NCBI GenBank assembly: GCA_963750015.1
Contig: CAVVPU010000134.1
Coordinates: 10,477 to 74,476, forward strand
Length of the DNA stretch: 64,000 nucleotides
Reading direction: 5' to 3'
DNA from: CAVVNC01 sp963750015
GTDB taxonomy: Bacteria > Desulfobacterota > Syntrophorhabdia > Syntrophorhabdales > WCHB1-27
Position numbers and translations under genes: made by a program. The notes beneath the pieces were generated by a model. The model worked only from the letters and a program-made list of their open reading frames with translations, was not told the origin of the DNA and ran no database searches. Each line of letters begins with the position of its first letter. Position 1 is the first letter of the stretch. This document shows, one piece after another, positions 44,136 through 52,641 of the stretch.

Positions 44136-45011
44136 TTAAGCGCCGGGATGGAGCGCTTTTACCATTTCATCGAGGGCATCGACGAACGTCCGTGGGGTCG
44201 GGCTGCATACGCGGTACGAGTCCATGATGAAAATCCTGTCGTTCTTTACCGCCTTAAGGGCGCGGAACTTCTGCCATACCTTCTTTTCGTTCGCGGTTTG
44301 GGCATCCATGCCGACCAGTATGATGATATCCGGGTCCTGTTTGAGCACCTCTTCCCGGCTGTAGAAACCGGACTTTGCTTCCCGGGCGATATTGGTTCCT
44401 CCCGCGAATTCGATGAAATCATTCACGAAAGAATCCTTTGTCGCTGCAAAGAGGGGCTTCGTGCCGAGCTGGACGAAAACGGTCGGCCGAGGGAGACCTT
44501 TTATGCGCCTCCTTATGGCATCGACCCGCCGGCCCGTAGCCGTTACGATCCGGCGTGCCTCCCGCTCTCTCCCAACTATCCTGCCAAGCTCCAGAAACTG
44601 CTCATTGGTCTCTGCGTATGACCTCGGCTCATCGAACACGATTACGCCGATGCCCAGGCGCTTCAAACTTTCGACCGCTCTGTGGTCGGTGAGGGATGTG
44701 GCCAGCACAAGATCGGGCTTGAGATCGACAATCTTTTCTATGTTCACTTGGGTCACGTTCCCGATCTTTTCCTTCGCACAGGCTTCCGGAGGGCGCACAC
44801 AGTAGGTGGTGACGCCTACGAGGTAGTCCTCCACGCCGAGCAGGTAGAGTTTTTCCGTGATGGTCGGCCCAAGGGAGACGATCCTGTGAGGGGTTGGGCC
44901 GGCGGCGGTGACGGGCGGGCCTGCGAAAAGGGCCGGCCCGCCTACGATGAGGACGGACGCCGGCAGCATTATCATGGTGCACGATAAGGCAAAAAACAGT
45001 CGACGTTTCAT
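44136..45011 (-). CDS. btuF: Periplasmic cobalamin-binding protein BtuF-like
   Basis: A 291-residue type III periplasmic-binding protein with an N-terminal signal peptide (MKRRLFFALSCTMIMLPASV). Two lobes are joined by the characteristic long helix. Motifs: HRIVSLGPTITEKLYLLGVE, IVDLKPDLVLATSLTDHRAV, TVFVQLGTKPLFAATKDSFV, DPDIIILVGM. It captures the corrinoid for the BtuCD-like transporter encoded downstream. Confidence 0.92.
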   Translation of the reverse strand: MKRRLFFALSCTMIMLPASVLIVGGPALFAGPPVTAAGPTPHRIVSLGPTITEKLYLLGVEDYLVGVTTYCVRPPEACAKEKIGNVTQVNIEKIVDLKPDLVLATSLTDHRAVESLKRLGIGVIVFDEPRSYAETNEQFLELGRIVGREREARRIVTATGRRVDAIRRRIKGLPRPTVFVQLGTKPLFAATKDSFVNDFIEFAGGTNIAREAKSGFYSREEVLKQDPDIIILVGMDAQTANEKKVWQKFRALKAVKNDRIFIMDSYRVCSPTPRTFVDALDEMVKALHPGA

Positions 45012-45148
45012 GAAATTACCCCGAAAAGGCCCTTTCCCTCTTTTTTCGCTATCCGGTAGTATACTACGTCGTGGCGCCTGGCGTGGATAGGGACTTTGCG
45101 GGAAAGAAGGCCCCGTCCACCCCGTTGCTCTATACGATCCTTCCCTGC

Positions 45149-47227
45149 TTATTTCCCGAAGGCATATTTCAGGGTAAGGAAAAATTCGCGTCCCGGTGAC
45201 GGGTACAAGCCTATATCGTTGACATAGGGGCTGTAGACCCCCATCTCGCTGTATCTCTTATTCGTAAGATTCTTGACCGACAGCAGCGCGCTCAGCTGGT
45301 TCCACCGGTAGCCGGCGCTCGCGTCGAAAATCGTGTAGCCGGGCAGTTGCTGTTGCGCGTTCGCCTGGTCGCTTATGGCGTAGCGCTCGCCCGTGTACAC
45401 GGAGGCGAGACTGAAATCCCAGTTGGAGACGGCGTAGGAAAACTTTACCGATGCCTTGTTTTCGGGCACGAGGGGTATGCGGTTGCCCCCGAACTCCCCT
45501 CCGTCGAAAAGGGCCTCCGTGTACGAGTAGGTCAGGTTAAGCGTCAGACCGGTGGTGAGATTGAAGAAAAGGCTCGTTTCCACGCCTTGCCGGTTCGTCT
45601 TGTCGTAGTTCTCGTTTGCCTGGTCAAGGGGGTTGAAGTAAATCTCGTCCCTGTTCCGGCTCTGAAAGTAGGTAAGACTACCCGCAACCCCGTGCCACGG
45701 GTCCGAGCGGATGCCGAAGTCGAACTCTCGGGTGGTCTGGGGTTTGAGCGCGGTGTTGAGCGTGGTCGGCACGTATATGCCGGGCGCCGGAGAGTACCCG
45801 TAGACGACGAATTCATCGGTCGCCGGGAATCGGAAACCCTCGCTGTAGGAGGCAAAGACGTTCGCCTTTTTCAGTATGGCATAGTTGGCGGACAGGCGGT
45901 AGGCGTCCCTTACGTAATTGGATGTGCCGGTGTCGCTGACGGCCGGGTTCACGAAGTCCTTGTAGTCGACGTCGAAGCTCGACTTCTGTCGCCTGTAGCC
46001 TGCTTCCAGAGCGAGGTCCTGAAAGGGGAATATCTTCTCATCCGCATAGCCCGCGAAGTCCCTCTTGTTGATGTCGCTCGTAGTCTGGGTCGGACCCGGA
46101 AGCAGCCCCGAGGAGCTCACCGTCGTAGGGTATCTGTCGTAGTCCGTGCCGATGACGAAAACGTTCTTGAGGCCTGCGATCGGGGTTGAGACCTCCATTT
46201 TCGGGGTGAAGGCATAGGTCTGGAGCTCGCTCTTGGAGTCATAATAGCTGCCGAAGCCGTAGTCGTAAAAGGAACCGGTATGGCGGTCCCTGTATGACGC
46301 CCCGAGGGAGAGGACGACGTCTTCACGGAGCGCGATTTCGGGCACGAGGTCGAAAAAGTTGTCGTTCGTCGAGGCGGTGTCGTTGGGATGAGTGGAATCC
46401 TTCGGATCGACCATCCCGGCGCGCAGATCGCCCCAGTAGAGTGAGCCCGGCTGGCCGTAGGTATCGTCATGCAGGCCCGTGCTCAGCTTCACTTTAAGAT
46501 GGTCACCCAGGTCGAAGCCGAAATTGCCCAGCAAGTCCTTCGAGTGGAGCGCGTTATTGTGCCTGTAACCGTCGGTATCGAGGTCCGAGCCGAAGACCAT
46601 GTAGGAGAACCTGCCCTGACTGCCGGAAACGAGCGCCTCAGGTTTGAAGAAGTTGTAGCCGCCGGTCGTCATGGTCACTGATCCCTTGGGCGCGCCTTCT
46701 CCGGCCTTGAGAATTATGTTTACTGCGCCCGCAGCCGCGTTGTCACCGTAAAGGACGCTCGCCGGGCCCCGGTACACTTCGACTCGCTCGATCGCATCCA
46801 CGGGTATCTGCGCAAGATCGGCTCCCGAGAGGTCGATGGAGTTGATGCGCCTGCCGTTGACAAGGAAGAGGACGTTTTGAGGGGCAGCCTCTCCGTAGCC
46901 CCGAATGTCGATATTTGCGGTTTTGGAGTTGCCGAGCAGGTTCTGGGTAAAGACGCCCGGCTCCCGGTCGAACACGTCGACGAGGGTCTGGGCGCCCATG
47001 TCCTTGATCTCTTCGGCCGTAATAACGGTTACATTAGTGGGCGCTTCAGCGAGCGGGCTTTCGATCCGCGACGCGGTCACGACAACTTCCTGGAGGGAGT
47101 AAGGCTCGTCGGCCAGAGCCGGCCCCGCTGAGCAGCAGGCGAGCACGAGCATTGTTGCTATTGCGGCAGGCCGTATTCCCGACCATAAACGATCTCTATT
47201 TATTAAGCTATTGAAATGATTCCACAT
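45149..47227 (-). CDS. btuB: TonB-dependent outer-membrane receptor (BtuB-like)
   Basis: A 692-residue TonB-dependent receptor: an N-terminal signal (about residues 1-39, ending PALADEP), an early EVVVTAS segment, the plug domain (TNVTVITAEEIKDMGAQTLV, DIRGYGEAAPQNVLFLVNGR, DAIERVEVYRGPASVLYGDN, AAAGAVNIIL) and a 22-strand barrel ending in GREFFLTLKYAFGK with C-terminal aromatic residues. It is the first gene behind the cobalamin riboswitch, which identifies corrinoids as the likely cargo. A 137-base gap without a recognised gene separates it from btuF. Confidence 0.93.
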   Translation of the reverse strand: MWNHFNSLINRDRLWSGIRPAAIATMLVLACCSAGPALADEPYSLQEVVVTASRIESPLAEAPTNVTVITAEEIKDMGAQTLVDVFDREPGVFTQNLLGNSKTANIDIRGYGEAAPQNVLFLVNGRRINSIDLSGADLAQIPVDAIERVEVYRGPASVLYGDNAAAGAVNIILKAGEGAPKGSVTMTTGGYNFFKPEALVSGSQGRFSYMVFGSDLDTDGYRHNNALHSKDLLGNFGFDLGDHLKVKLSTGLHDDTYGQPGSLYWGDLRAGMVDPKDSTHPNDTASTNDNFFDLVPEIALREDVVLSLGASYRDRHTGSFYDYGFGSYYDSKSELQTYAFTPKMEVSTPIAGLKNVFVIGTDYDRYPTTVSSSGLLPGPTQTTSDINKRDFAGYADEKIFPFQDLALEAGYRRQKSSFDVDYKDFVNPAVSDTGTSNYVRDAYRLSANYAILKKANVFASYSEGFRFPATDEFVVYGYSPAPGIYVPTTLNTALKPQTTREFDFGIRSDPWHGVAGSLTYFQSRNRDEIYFNPLDQANENYDKTNRQGVETSLFFNLTTGLTLNLTYSYTEALFDGGEFGGNRIPLVPENKASVKFSYAVSNWDFSLASVYTGERYAISDQANAQQQLPGYTIFDASAGYRWNQLSALLSVKNLTNKRYSEMGVYSPYVNDIGLYPSPGREFFLTLKYAFGK

Positions 47228-47337
47228 GAGTTGGTTCCTTTCCGCTAATCAACAAATTGCGGGCCTCGTCCCGCCACAAGAATCGCCTTCAGTGGCACGA
47301 GACCGATTGCTTGTTCCAGTGATGAAAGAAGATTGGT

Positions 47338-47358
47338 TCAGGAAGAATTGGATTTCAT
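47338..47358 (-). CDS. Possible 6-codon leader peptide after the riboswitch
   Basis: ATG AAA TCC AAT TCT TCC TGA follows AAGGGGGTGCGT, a strong ribosome-binding site at proper distance, between the cobalamin riboswitch and btuB. It is very short and may be chance, but its translation could couple to or insulate the downstream start. Confidence 0.25.
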   Translation of the reverse strand: MKSNSS

Positions 47359-47399
47359 ACGCACCCCCTTATGCCGCGTAAGGTAGCGTCGTCATGATT

Positions 47400-47555
47400 T
47401 AACCCAAGGTTTCCTGGCTCAGGGTACTACCGGTACGCCTTCCCGTCCGTTGCAGGACAGTGACTGGTCACATGGACCCGTACCGGCCTTTCCACCCATC
47501 ACAGTTGCGGGTCAGCGGCAGATTTTCACTGCGCTTCCCTTGCAGGTTAAAACTG
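47400..47555 (-). promoter_or_regulatory. Cobalamin (AdoCbl) riboswitch
   Basis: The minus strand shows the conserved core in order: AAGGGAAGC, TGAAAATCTGCCGCTG, ACCCGCAACTGTGA, then GGACGGGAAGGCG and the 3' element TGAGCCAGGAAACC. These are the B12-box and core blocks of the cobalamin riboswitch family. It lies 173 bases ahead of btuB and should lower expression of the whole btuB-btuF-btuC-btuD-cbiZ-tonB operon when cobalamin is plentiful. No clear intrinsic terminator follows, so translational or Rho-type control is possible. Confidence 0.92.
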
Positions 47556-47569
47556 TAGGCCGCATCTTT

Positions 47570-47598
47570 TTTGTACCATGTCAGACCGGTAATTGCAA
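47570..47598 (-). promoter_or_regulatory. Putative sigma-70 promoter of the cobalamin operon
   Basis: The minus strand reads TTGCAA, 17 bases, TACAAA. The spacing is ideal and the predicted start lies about 8 bases before the riboswitch aptamer. Confidence 0.5.
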
Positions 47599-47904
47599 AA
47601 GTTTTCTGCACGCTTGTCGCCCACATAGAAAAGTCCCGGCGTCGCGTATGAGTAGCCGCCGAACCGGCGAATTTGTGACGCCGGGACTTTCGCGGAGCCT
47701 TTCTCGTGACGCTTCGCCTGGTTGTGTATTGCCTGATCCGCCAGCAATAGGACAGCCATGTCCGCTATACCAGCCCCTTATCTACCTTCCACAGATACCC
47801 TTGCATTATCTGGAGGGAAAGAACTCTGCCTTTCCGCAGGCGGCGAAGATGCCGCCCCTGTGCGCTTCCAAGAAATCACGTTCCCGCGGAATTTTCTTTT
47901 CCAC

Positions 47905-47935
47905 TTGACTCTATGGTGCTCAGGTGTGATATAAG
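47905..47935 (+). promoter_or_regulatory. Putative sigma-70 promoter ahead of the structured leader
   Basis: TTGACT at 47905, a 17-base spacer, and GATATA (within GATATAAG) at 47928. Transcription would start near 47941 and run through the hairpins described next toward the second TonB-dependent receptor gene. Confidence 0.5.
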
Positions 47936-47941
47936 AACATA

Positions 47942-48067
47942 GCAACAGTCTTCCAAAGTATGGGAGGCAGGCCCCGCAGGGGTCGCCGTAGTCGATACAC
48001 TTTTGAACCGGCCACGAAGGCTTTTCCGCCATCCAGGAGATGGTCTTCGTGGCCGGTTCTTGTTTTT
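47942..48067 (+). ncRNA. Candidate terminator-controlled leader or small RNA
   Basis: About 125 bases: a compact 5' fold (GTAT...ATAC closing stem around GGAGGCAGG, CCCC-gca-GGGG, and TCGCC) is followed by a strong intrinsic terminator, a 15-bp stem GAACCGGCCACGAAG/CTTCGTGGCCGGTTC at 48005-48059 with an inner CCATC/GATGG hairpin, and the tail TTGTTTTT. This is the architecture of a transcriptional riboswitch or a small RNA ahead of an uptake operon. I cannot match the 5' fold to a known class by eye. Confidence 0.5.
48005..48067 (+). terminator. Intrinsic terminator upstream of the second receptor operon
   Basis: A perfect 15-bp stem (48005-48019 with 48045-48059), a 25-base loop with a small inner hairpin, and TTGTTTTT. 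The nearest plus-strand gene starts 205 bases later, so it either ends a short RNA or attenuates the receptor operon. Confidence 0.85.
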
Positions 48068-48132
48068 GATAAAGAAGACACCATTCATGACTGAATCACG
48101 GAAGTAGAATCGGTAGAGAGACGATGGAGAGA

Positions 48133-48224
48133 AGGAGGTGAGAGCAGGCCCGCGAGAGCAGGCGAGACCTTGGCGGGGACGCCTTGCCACTCGGACGTGA
48201 AAATCGGACGAACCCCCACCTCCT
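48133..48224 (+). promoter_or_regulatory. Second structured leader, closed by AGGAGGTG/CACCTCCT
   Basis: An 8-bp perfect stem (48133-48140 with 48217-48224) encloses ~76 bases that contain further short pairings (GGCG-ggga-CGCC, CCCGC/GCGGG). The 5' arm is itself a Shine-Dalgarno-like sequence. It ends 48 bases before the receptor start codon. Could be a translational regulator; class unknown. Confidence 0.35.
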
Positions 48225-48271
48225 AGTAGATTTTACCATGAAAGGGGGTGAGAACGGAAAGAGAGGACGGT

Positions 48272-50542
48272 ATGGTAGGGAAAGTGGCGTTGCTCATTGT
48301 TCTATTGCTTTTTTCAGGGACGGCTCGGGCCCAGGAGAAAACACCGGCGGACGCGGCGTCGCAGTCGGCGCAGCAGCAGATCGCTGCCCCCGGCGAAGCC
48401 GCAGAGCCCTCATCGCCGGCCACGACCGAAACAAAAGGGGGTATTCAGAAGTTGCCCGAAGTTGTAGTGGAAGAACGCAGCGACAGTATGATCGGGATAG
48501 CCGATACTTCGACACAAGGGGCCATAGGGGCCCTGGAGCTTTCAGAACGCCCGATCAGCCGTCCCGGCGAGGTGCTCGAAGCGATGCCCGGAACGATTGT
48601 CACCCAGCACAGCGGCGATGGCAAGGCAAACCAGTATTTTCTTAGAGGGTTTAACCTCGATCACGGTACGGACATGGCCGGCTTCTTTAACGGCATTCCC
48701 CTCAACCTGCCTTCGAACGCTCACGGCGAGGGCTACACAGATCTCAATTTTCTCATTCCCGAACTGATTCAGAAGATAGACTATGGAAAGGGGCCATATT
48801 ACGCCGACGTCGGCGACTTTGGATCGGCGGGCTGGGAAAATATCCAATATTTTCATATTCTTCCCGAAAATATTGCGAAGGTCGAGTTCGGTAGCTGGAA
48901 CTATGAGCGCACCCTGTTTGCCGGCTCGACCAAGGTCGGACAGGACAATCTCCTGGGCGCCATGGAACTGGTGCACACCGACGGTCCCTGGGACGTGGCC
49001 GAAAATTTGGTAAAATTCAACGGATATGGCAGCTACAGTCATGGAGACGCAAGTCAGGGCTGGAGCGCGTCCGCATTGGGGTATCACGGGACGTGGAAGG
49101 CAACCAACCAGATCCCTGATCTGGCCGTCCAGGAGGGGCTCATCAACCGATTCGGCAGCCTGAGCCCGACTGACGGGGGATTAACGGATCGCTACCTTCT
49201 GTCGGGCGAGTTTCATCAGGCCGATGACCATTCGTCTACCAAGGTCATGGCGTACGCTTATTACTACAAAATGGGACTCTGGAATAACTTTGATTTCTAC
49301 CTTGACGAACTGCCCAACATACCCGGCACCAATGAAAGCTATTCCGCACAATATGGAGACCAGTTCGAGCAAAGGGACACGAGGTGGGTGCAGGGGCTGA
49401 GGGCAACTCAGACGTACTTTGGTCAATTCCGCGGCATGCAAACGGAAACCACCTTCGGACTCGACTTTCGAAACGACATAATCCACGATATCCTGGATCG
49501 AACGTACGACCGCCATGTCTTTCTCGTAGTCCGCGACGATAATATCGTAGAAACGGACCTGGCTCCCTATATTGAAAATAAGATGCAATGGCTGCCGTGG
49601 TTTCGCACCGTCGGGGGCTTTCGGTTCGATCTCATGAATATGAACAACACGAACAATTACACCTATGCCACGGGCGGCCCCCAACGTGCCGACACCGGAA
49701 ACCTGTTCAGGGCCATTCCTGAGCCCAAGTTCTCTTTGATCTTCGGCCCGTGGGCCAAAACCGAATTTTATCTGAATGGAGGCATGGGCTACCACACCGA
49801 CGACGCGCGGGGCGCCACTACTCATTTAGATCCGTTAACCGGCACCACGACCAATTATTTTGGTAACCCGGTTTCACCGGTGTTGGCAATAGCGCACTCG
49901 TACGGCGCGGAGGTTGGCGTCCGCAGTTCAGCCATCCCGAATGTGCAAAGCTCGCTGACGTTCTGGGCGCTGAGACTGCAATCGGAAGAGGTCTTCGACG
50001 GGGATCAGGGTACGGACGTTCCCAGTCCTTACCCCGATATCCGGGCGGGAGTCGAATTTGCAAACTACTGGACGCCGACCAAATGGCTGACGATTGACGC
50101 AGATTTTGCCGATTCGGAGGCGCATTTTGTCAACCAGCCTCGTTACGCCGCCCTTGTTTTGCAGCAAAGCGGCTCCACAGGAGCATACGTCCCCGAAGCA
50201 GCCGGACTGATCGTCTCATCAGGCATATGGGTCCACGATCTGTACAACTGGAGCACCGGCCTGCGATGGAGATATTTCGGGCCGCGCTATCTGACTCAGG
50301 ACGGCTCCGTGAAATCCCCCACCACCAGCCTGCTCTATTACAACCTCGGCTATAAATTCAACGAACACTGGTCGGTCGAGGGAGATATCTTTAACCTCCT
50401 CAATGCAAGAGCCGATGATATAACCTATAATTATATGTTTCAGCTCACACCCACACCGGCGGGGGGTTCGCCTGTAACCGGTAATGTGTTCCACCCGGCT
50501 GAACCGCGTACTTTTCGAATTGCGGTGACCTATAAATTTTAG
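48272..50542 (+). CDS. Second TonB-dependent outer-membrane receptor
   Basis: About 756 residues: signal peptide MVGKVALLIVLLLFSGTARA, an Ala/Gln-rich lead, a plug domain (RPGEVLEAMPGTIVTQHSGD, ANQYFLRGFNLDHGTDMAGF, IPELIQKIDYGKGPYYADVG) and a beta barrel ending in RTFRIAVTYKF. The ATG at 48272 (GAGGACGGT ahead) was preferred over an upstream GTG at 48248. It precedes exbB, exbD and tonB on the same strand, so it should be energised by that complex. Substrate unknown; no riboswitch of a recognised class or metal-uptake gene identifies it. Confidence 0.9.
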   Translation: MVGKVALLIVLLLFSGTARAQEKTPADAASQSAQQQIAAPGEAAEPSSPATTETKGGIQKLPEVVVEERSDSMIGIADTSTQGAIGALELSERPISRPGEVLEAMPGTIVTQHSGDGKANQYFLRGFNLDHGTDMAGFFNGIPLNLPSNAHGEGYTDLNFLIPELIQKIDYGKGPYYADVGDFGSAGWENIQYFHILPENIAKVEFGSWNYERTLFAGSTKVGQDNLLGAMELVHTDGPWDVAENLVKFNGYGSYSHGDASQGWSASALGYHGTWKATNQIPDLAVQEGLINRFGSLSPTDGGLTDRYLLSGEFHQADDHSSTKVMAYAYYYKMGLWNNFDFYLDELPNIPGTNESYSAQYGDQFEQRDTRWVQGLRATQTYFGQFRGMQTETTFGLDFRNDIIHDILDRTYDRHVFLVVRDDNIVETDLAPYIENKMQWLPWFRTVGGFRFDLMNMNNTNNYTYATGGPQRADTGNLFRAIPEPKFSLIFGPWAKTEFYLNGGMGYHTDDARGATTHLDPLTGTTTNYFGNPVSPVLAIAHSYGAEVGVRSSAIPNVQSSLTFWALRLQSEEVFDGDQGTDVPSPYPDIRAGVEFANYWTPTKWLTIDADFADSEAHFVNQPRYAALVLQQSGSTGAYVPEAAGLIVSSGIWVHDLYNWSTGLRWRYFGPRYLTQDGSVKSPTTSLLYYNLGYKFNEHWSVEGDIFNLLNARADDITYNYMFQLTPTPAGGSPVTGNVFHPAEPRTFRIAVTYKF

Positions 50543-50651
50543 GGGGATGTGATGCGGGCCTCACCAGGATATTCTGCCGGGAGAACTCTTTCACGGGAGG
50601 GGAAACCGTTCCCCTCCACAACAATCTATTCACGATAGAGAGGATTTTACA

Positions 50652-51305
50652 ATGCAACAGATACACATGGCTTTGGAGGCGCTCAGATTCGGCGGCGCCA
50701 TGGTCTATCCGCTCCTGCTTCTTGCGGTCCTGGCAGTCGTGGTCATACTCGATAAGGCGTTCGTCTATTGGCAGTTCGTGCGTCTGCCGCAGCCGTTGCT
50801 CGAGCTCGTCGAAACCTACGATTTTTCATGGTCGGAGTTGGACCGCCAATTGTCGGGCCTCGACCCCCGTAACTATTTCCAGCGCTTCTTCCGGGTAACT
50901 ATGAACAACCGCACGAAACCGGTCTGGTGGTTGGAGTCGCGCGCGAGTGATGAAGCCCAGTTGATCGAGGATGCGCTGAGCCGGGGGTTGTGGGTGCTTG
51001 AAACCGTCGTCACGGCTGCCCCCCTTTTAGGGCTGCTCGGCACGATCGCCGGGATGATGAGTGCCTTCAACCTCATCGGCACGAGCGGCCTGGTGGACCC
51101 CACGGGGGTGACCGGAGGAGTGGCTCAGGCGCTGATCGCAACCGCCTTGGGCCTCCTCATCGCCATTGTCGCCCTGTTCGCGTTCAATTTCTTTTCACGC
51201 CGGCAGTCGCAGACCCTCGATAAAATGGAGCGACTGGGGACGCGGCTCGTGGACCACATCCGCATGGCCGAAGATGGACAGGAGCGCTCCCATGAAACTG
51301 CGTAA
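50652..51305 (+). CDS. exbB: ExbB-type proton channel subunit
   Basis: A 217-residue MotA/TolQ/ExbB-family membrane protein: one N-terminal helix (MVYPLLLLAVLAVVVILDKA), a cytoplasmic loop, and two C-terminal helices (TVVTAAPLLGLLGTIAGMMS, AQALIATALGLLIAIVALFA). It lies 109 bases after the receptor gene. With ExbD it uses the proton gradient to energise TonB. Its end overlaps exbD by 14 bases. Confidence 0.93.
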   Translation: MQQIHMALEALRFGGAMVYPLLLLAVLAVVVILDKAFVYWQFVRLPQPLLELVETYDFSWSELDRQLSGLDPRNYFQRFFRVTMNNRTKPVWWLESRASDEAQLIEDALSRGLWVLETVVTAAPLLGLLGTIAGMMSAFNLIGTSGLVDPTGVTGGVAQALIATALGLLIAIVALFAFNFFSRRQSQTLDKMERLGTRLVDHIRMAEDGQERSHETA

Positions 51306-51696
51306 ATCCCGCCGGCACCGCCGCGGCCGAATCGAAATCATCCCTATGATCGACGTGATGTTCTTTCTCCTCGCCACGTTTATGCTCGCATCGCTGTCCA
51401 TGCAGCACCTGCATTCTTTGGCGGTCAATCTCCCTCAGGGGAGCGCCGCATCCATGCAGCCCAAGGCCCCGGTGACCCTCACCGTTACCAGGGACAGCCG
51501 CATCCTCCTGGACAGCACCCCGGTAACCCTGGAAACGCTGAGGGCGACCTTGAAGTCGATGCTCAAAGGGCCGGACTCTAGTGTCATTGTGGCATCGGAC
51601 AGCGCGGCATCCTACGGCGTCACCGTCCAGGCGATGATGGAGGCCCGTAATGCGGGCGCGCAGCATTTTCTGATAGCCGTCAAGCATGTTAAGTGA
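51292..51696 (+). CDS. exbD: ExbD-type subunit
   Basis: A 134-residue ExbD/TolR protein: a basic N-terminus (MKLRKSRRHRRGRIEIIP), one membrane helix carrying the key Asp (MIDVMFFLLATFMLASLSM), and a periplasmic domain. The ATG at 51292 lies inside the end of exbB, which is common for this pair; the open frame upstream is not ExbD-like. It partners ExbB. Confidence 0.92.
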   Translation: MKLRKSRRHRRGRIEIIPMIDVMFFLLATFMLASLSMQHLHSLAVNLPQGSAASMQPKAPVTLTVTRDSRILLDSTPVTLETLRATLKSMLKGPDSSVIVASDSAASYGVTVQAMMEARNAGAQHFLIAVKHVK

Positions 51697-52462
51697 GACT
51701 GCCTCGATGAAGACACTCTCCGATGTGGAAAGCCCCTGGCAGCGCCTTCCGTGGACGCTGCCGACTGCCTTGCTGATTCTGGCGGTGGCTGTATGGGGGC
51801 TCGCCTCTTTCATGGAAAGGCCCGGCCACAGGCAGCAGGGTGCGCCTCCCATCGACGCGCAGTTTGTCGAGCTGCCGGCCCCGACCGCTTCACATACCAT
51901 CCAGCCGGAGCGGCCCGTCGCAGTGCCTAAGCCCAAACCCCTTACACGGATGAGGCAAGAACAGGCCCCCGAGCCTGTCAAAGCGGCTGAGCAGCCCGCG
52001 GCGCCGGCGCCTGCCCGCGAAATCTCCCTCCCGGAAGCCTCCCCCGCATCCGGCGCCGGGACGGGACCCTCTCTTCCGGCCGCCAACCCTTCCGTTCCAG
52101 GCGGCACAGGAAGCCCCTTCGGACCCCGGGCAGTCTCCCGCGCCCCTTCCGCTGCCGGAAGCCCAGCTGGTGTACAGACGACTCCGCCCGGCTTCGGCGC
52201 GGCCTACCTGAACAACCCCAAACCAGCCTATCCCGCCCTGGCAAGAAAAATGGGGATCGAGGGCAGGGTGACGCTGAAGGTCTTCGTCAGCAAAGAGGGA
52301 AAACCCCTTCACCTGGAAGTAGCCGAGTCCTCCGGTCACGATCTCCTCGACAAGGCAGCCTTCGACGCCGTCAAGGACTGGCGCTTCGTCCCCGCCCGAA
52401 AGGGGGACGCATCCTACGACGAGTGGGTGCAGGTGCCCATAGTGTTCAAGCTCAATAAATAG
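51686..52462 (+). CDS. tonB: Second TonB energy transducer
   Basis: A 258-residue TonB: one N-terminal membrane helix (LPTALLILAVAVWGLASFME), a Pro/Lys/Glu-rich periplasmic rod (PVAVPKPKPLTRMRQEQAPE) and the C-terminal TonB domain (NPKPAYPALARKMGIEGRVT, LKVFVSKEGKPLHLEVAESS, GHDLLDKAAFDAVKDWRFVP). Its ATG overlaps exbD by 11 bases; an ATG seven codons later is an alternative. Together with ExbB/ExbD it forms a complete energising unit for the receptor upstream and perhaps also for the B12 receptor. Confidence 0.93.
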   Translation: MLSETASMKTLSDVESPWQRLPWTLPTALLILAVAVWGLASFMERPGHRQQGAPPIDAQFVELPAPTASHTIQPERPVAVPKPKPLTRMRQEQAPEPVKAAEQPAAPAPAREISLPEASPASGAGTGPSLPAANPSVPGGTGSPFGPRAVSRAPSAAGSPAGVQTTPPGFGAAYLNNPKPAYPALARKMGIEGRVTLKVFVSKEGKPLHLEVAESSGHDLLDKAAFDAVKDWRFVPARKGDASYDEWVQVPIVFKLNK

Positions 52463-52641
52463 CGTGGAGGCTGCGCGAGCGTGGCTTGCGAAAGTTATTG
52501 GCTGAATAGCCTGACGTCGGAGGGGGCCGTTGTCATTTTTTGCCTGGCGAACCCCCGCGGTTGCAAGCATTGCCAATTGTAACGTTCGCTTTGAGCGTGG
52601 TCGAGCAAAATCTAGGCTTTCAGGAAGCTAGGGGGTGAGGT

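Noticed and set aside
47942..48004. Cobalamin, TPP, fluoride, Moco or guanidine riboswitch ahead of the second receptor
   Set aside because: I compared the conserved blocks by eye and none fits; left as an unclassified leader.
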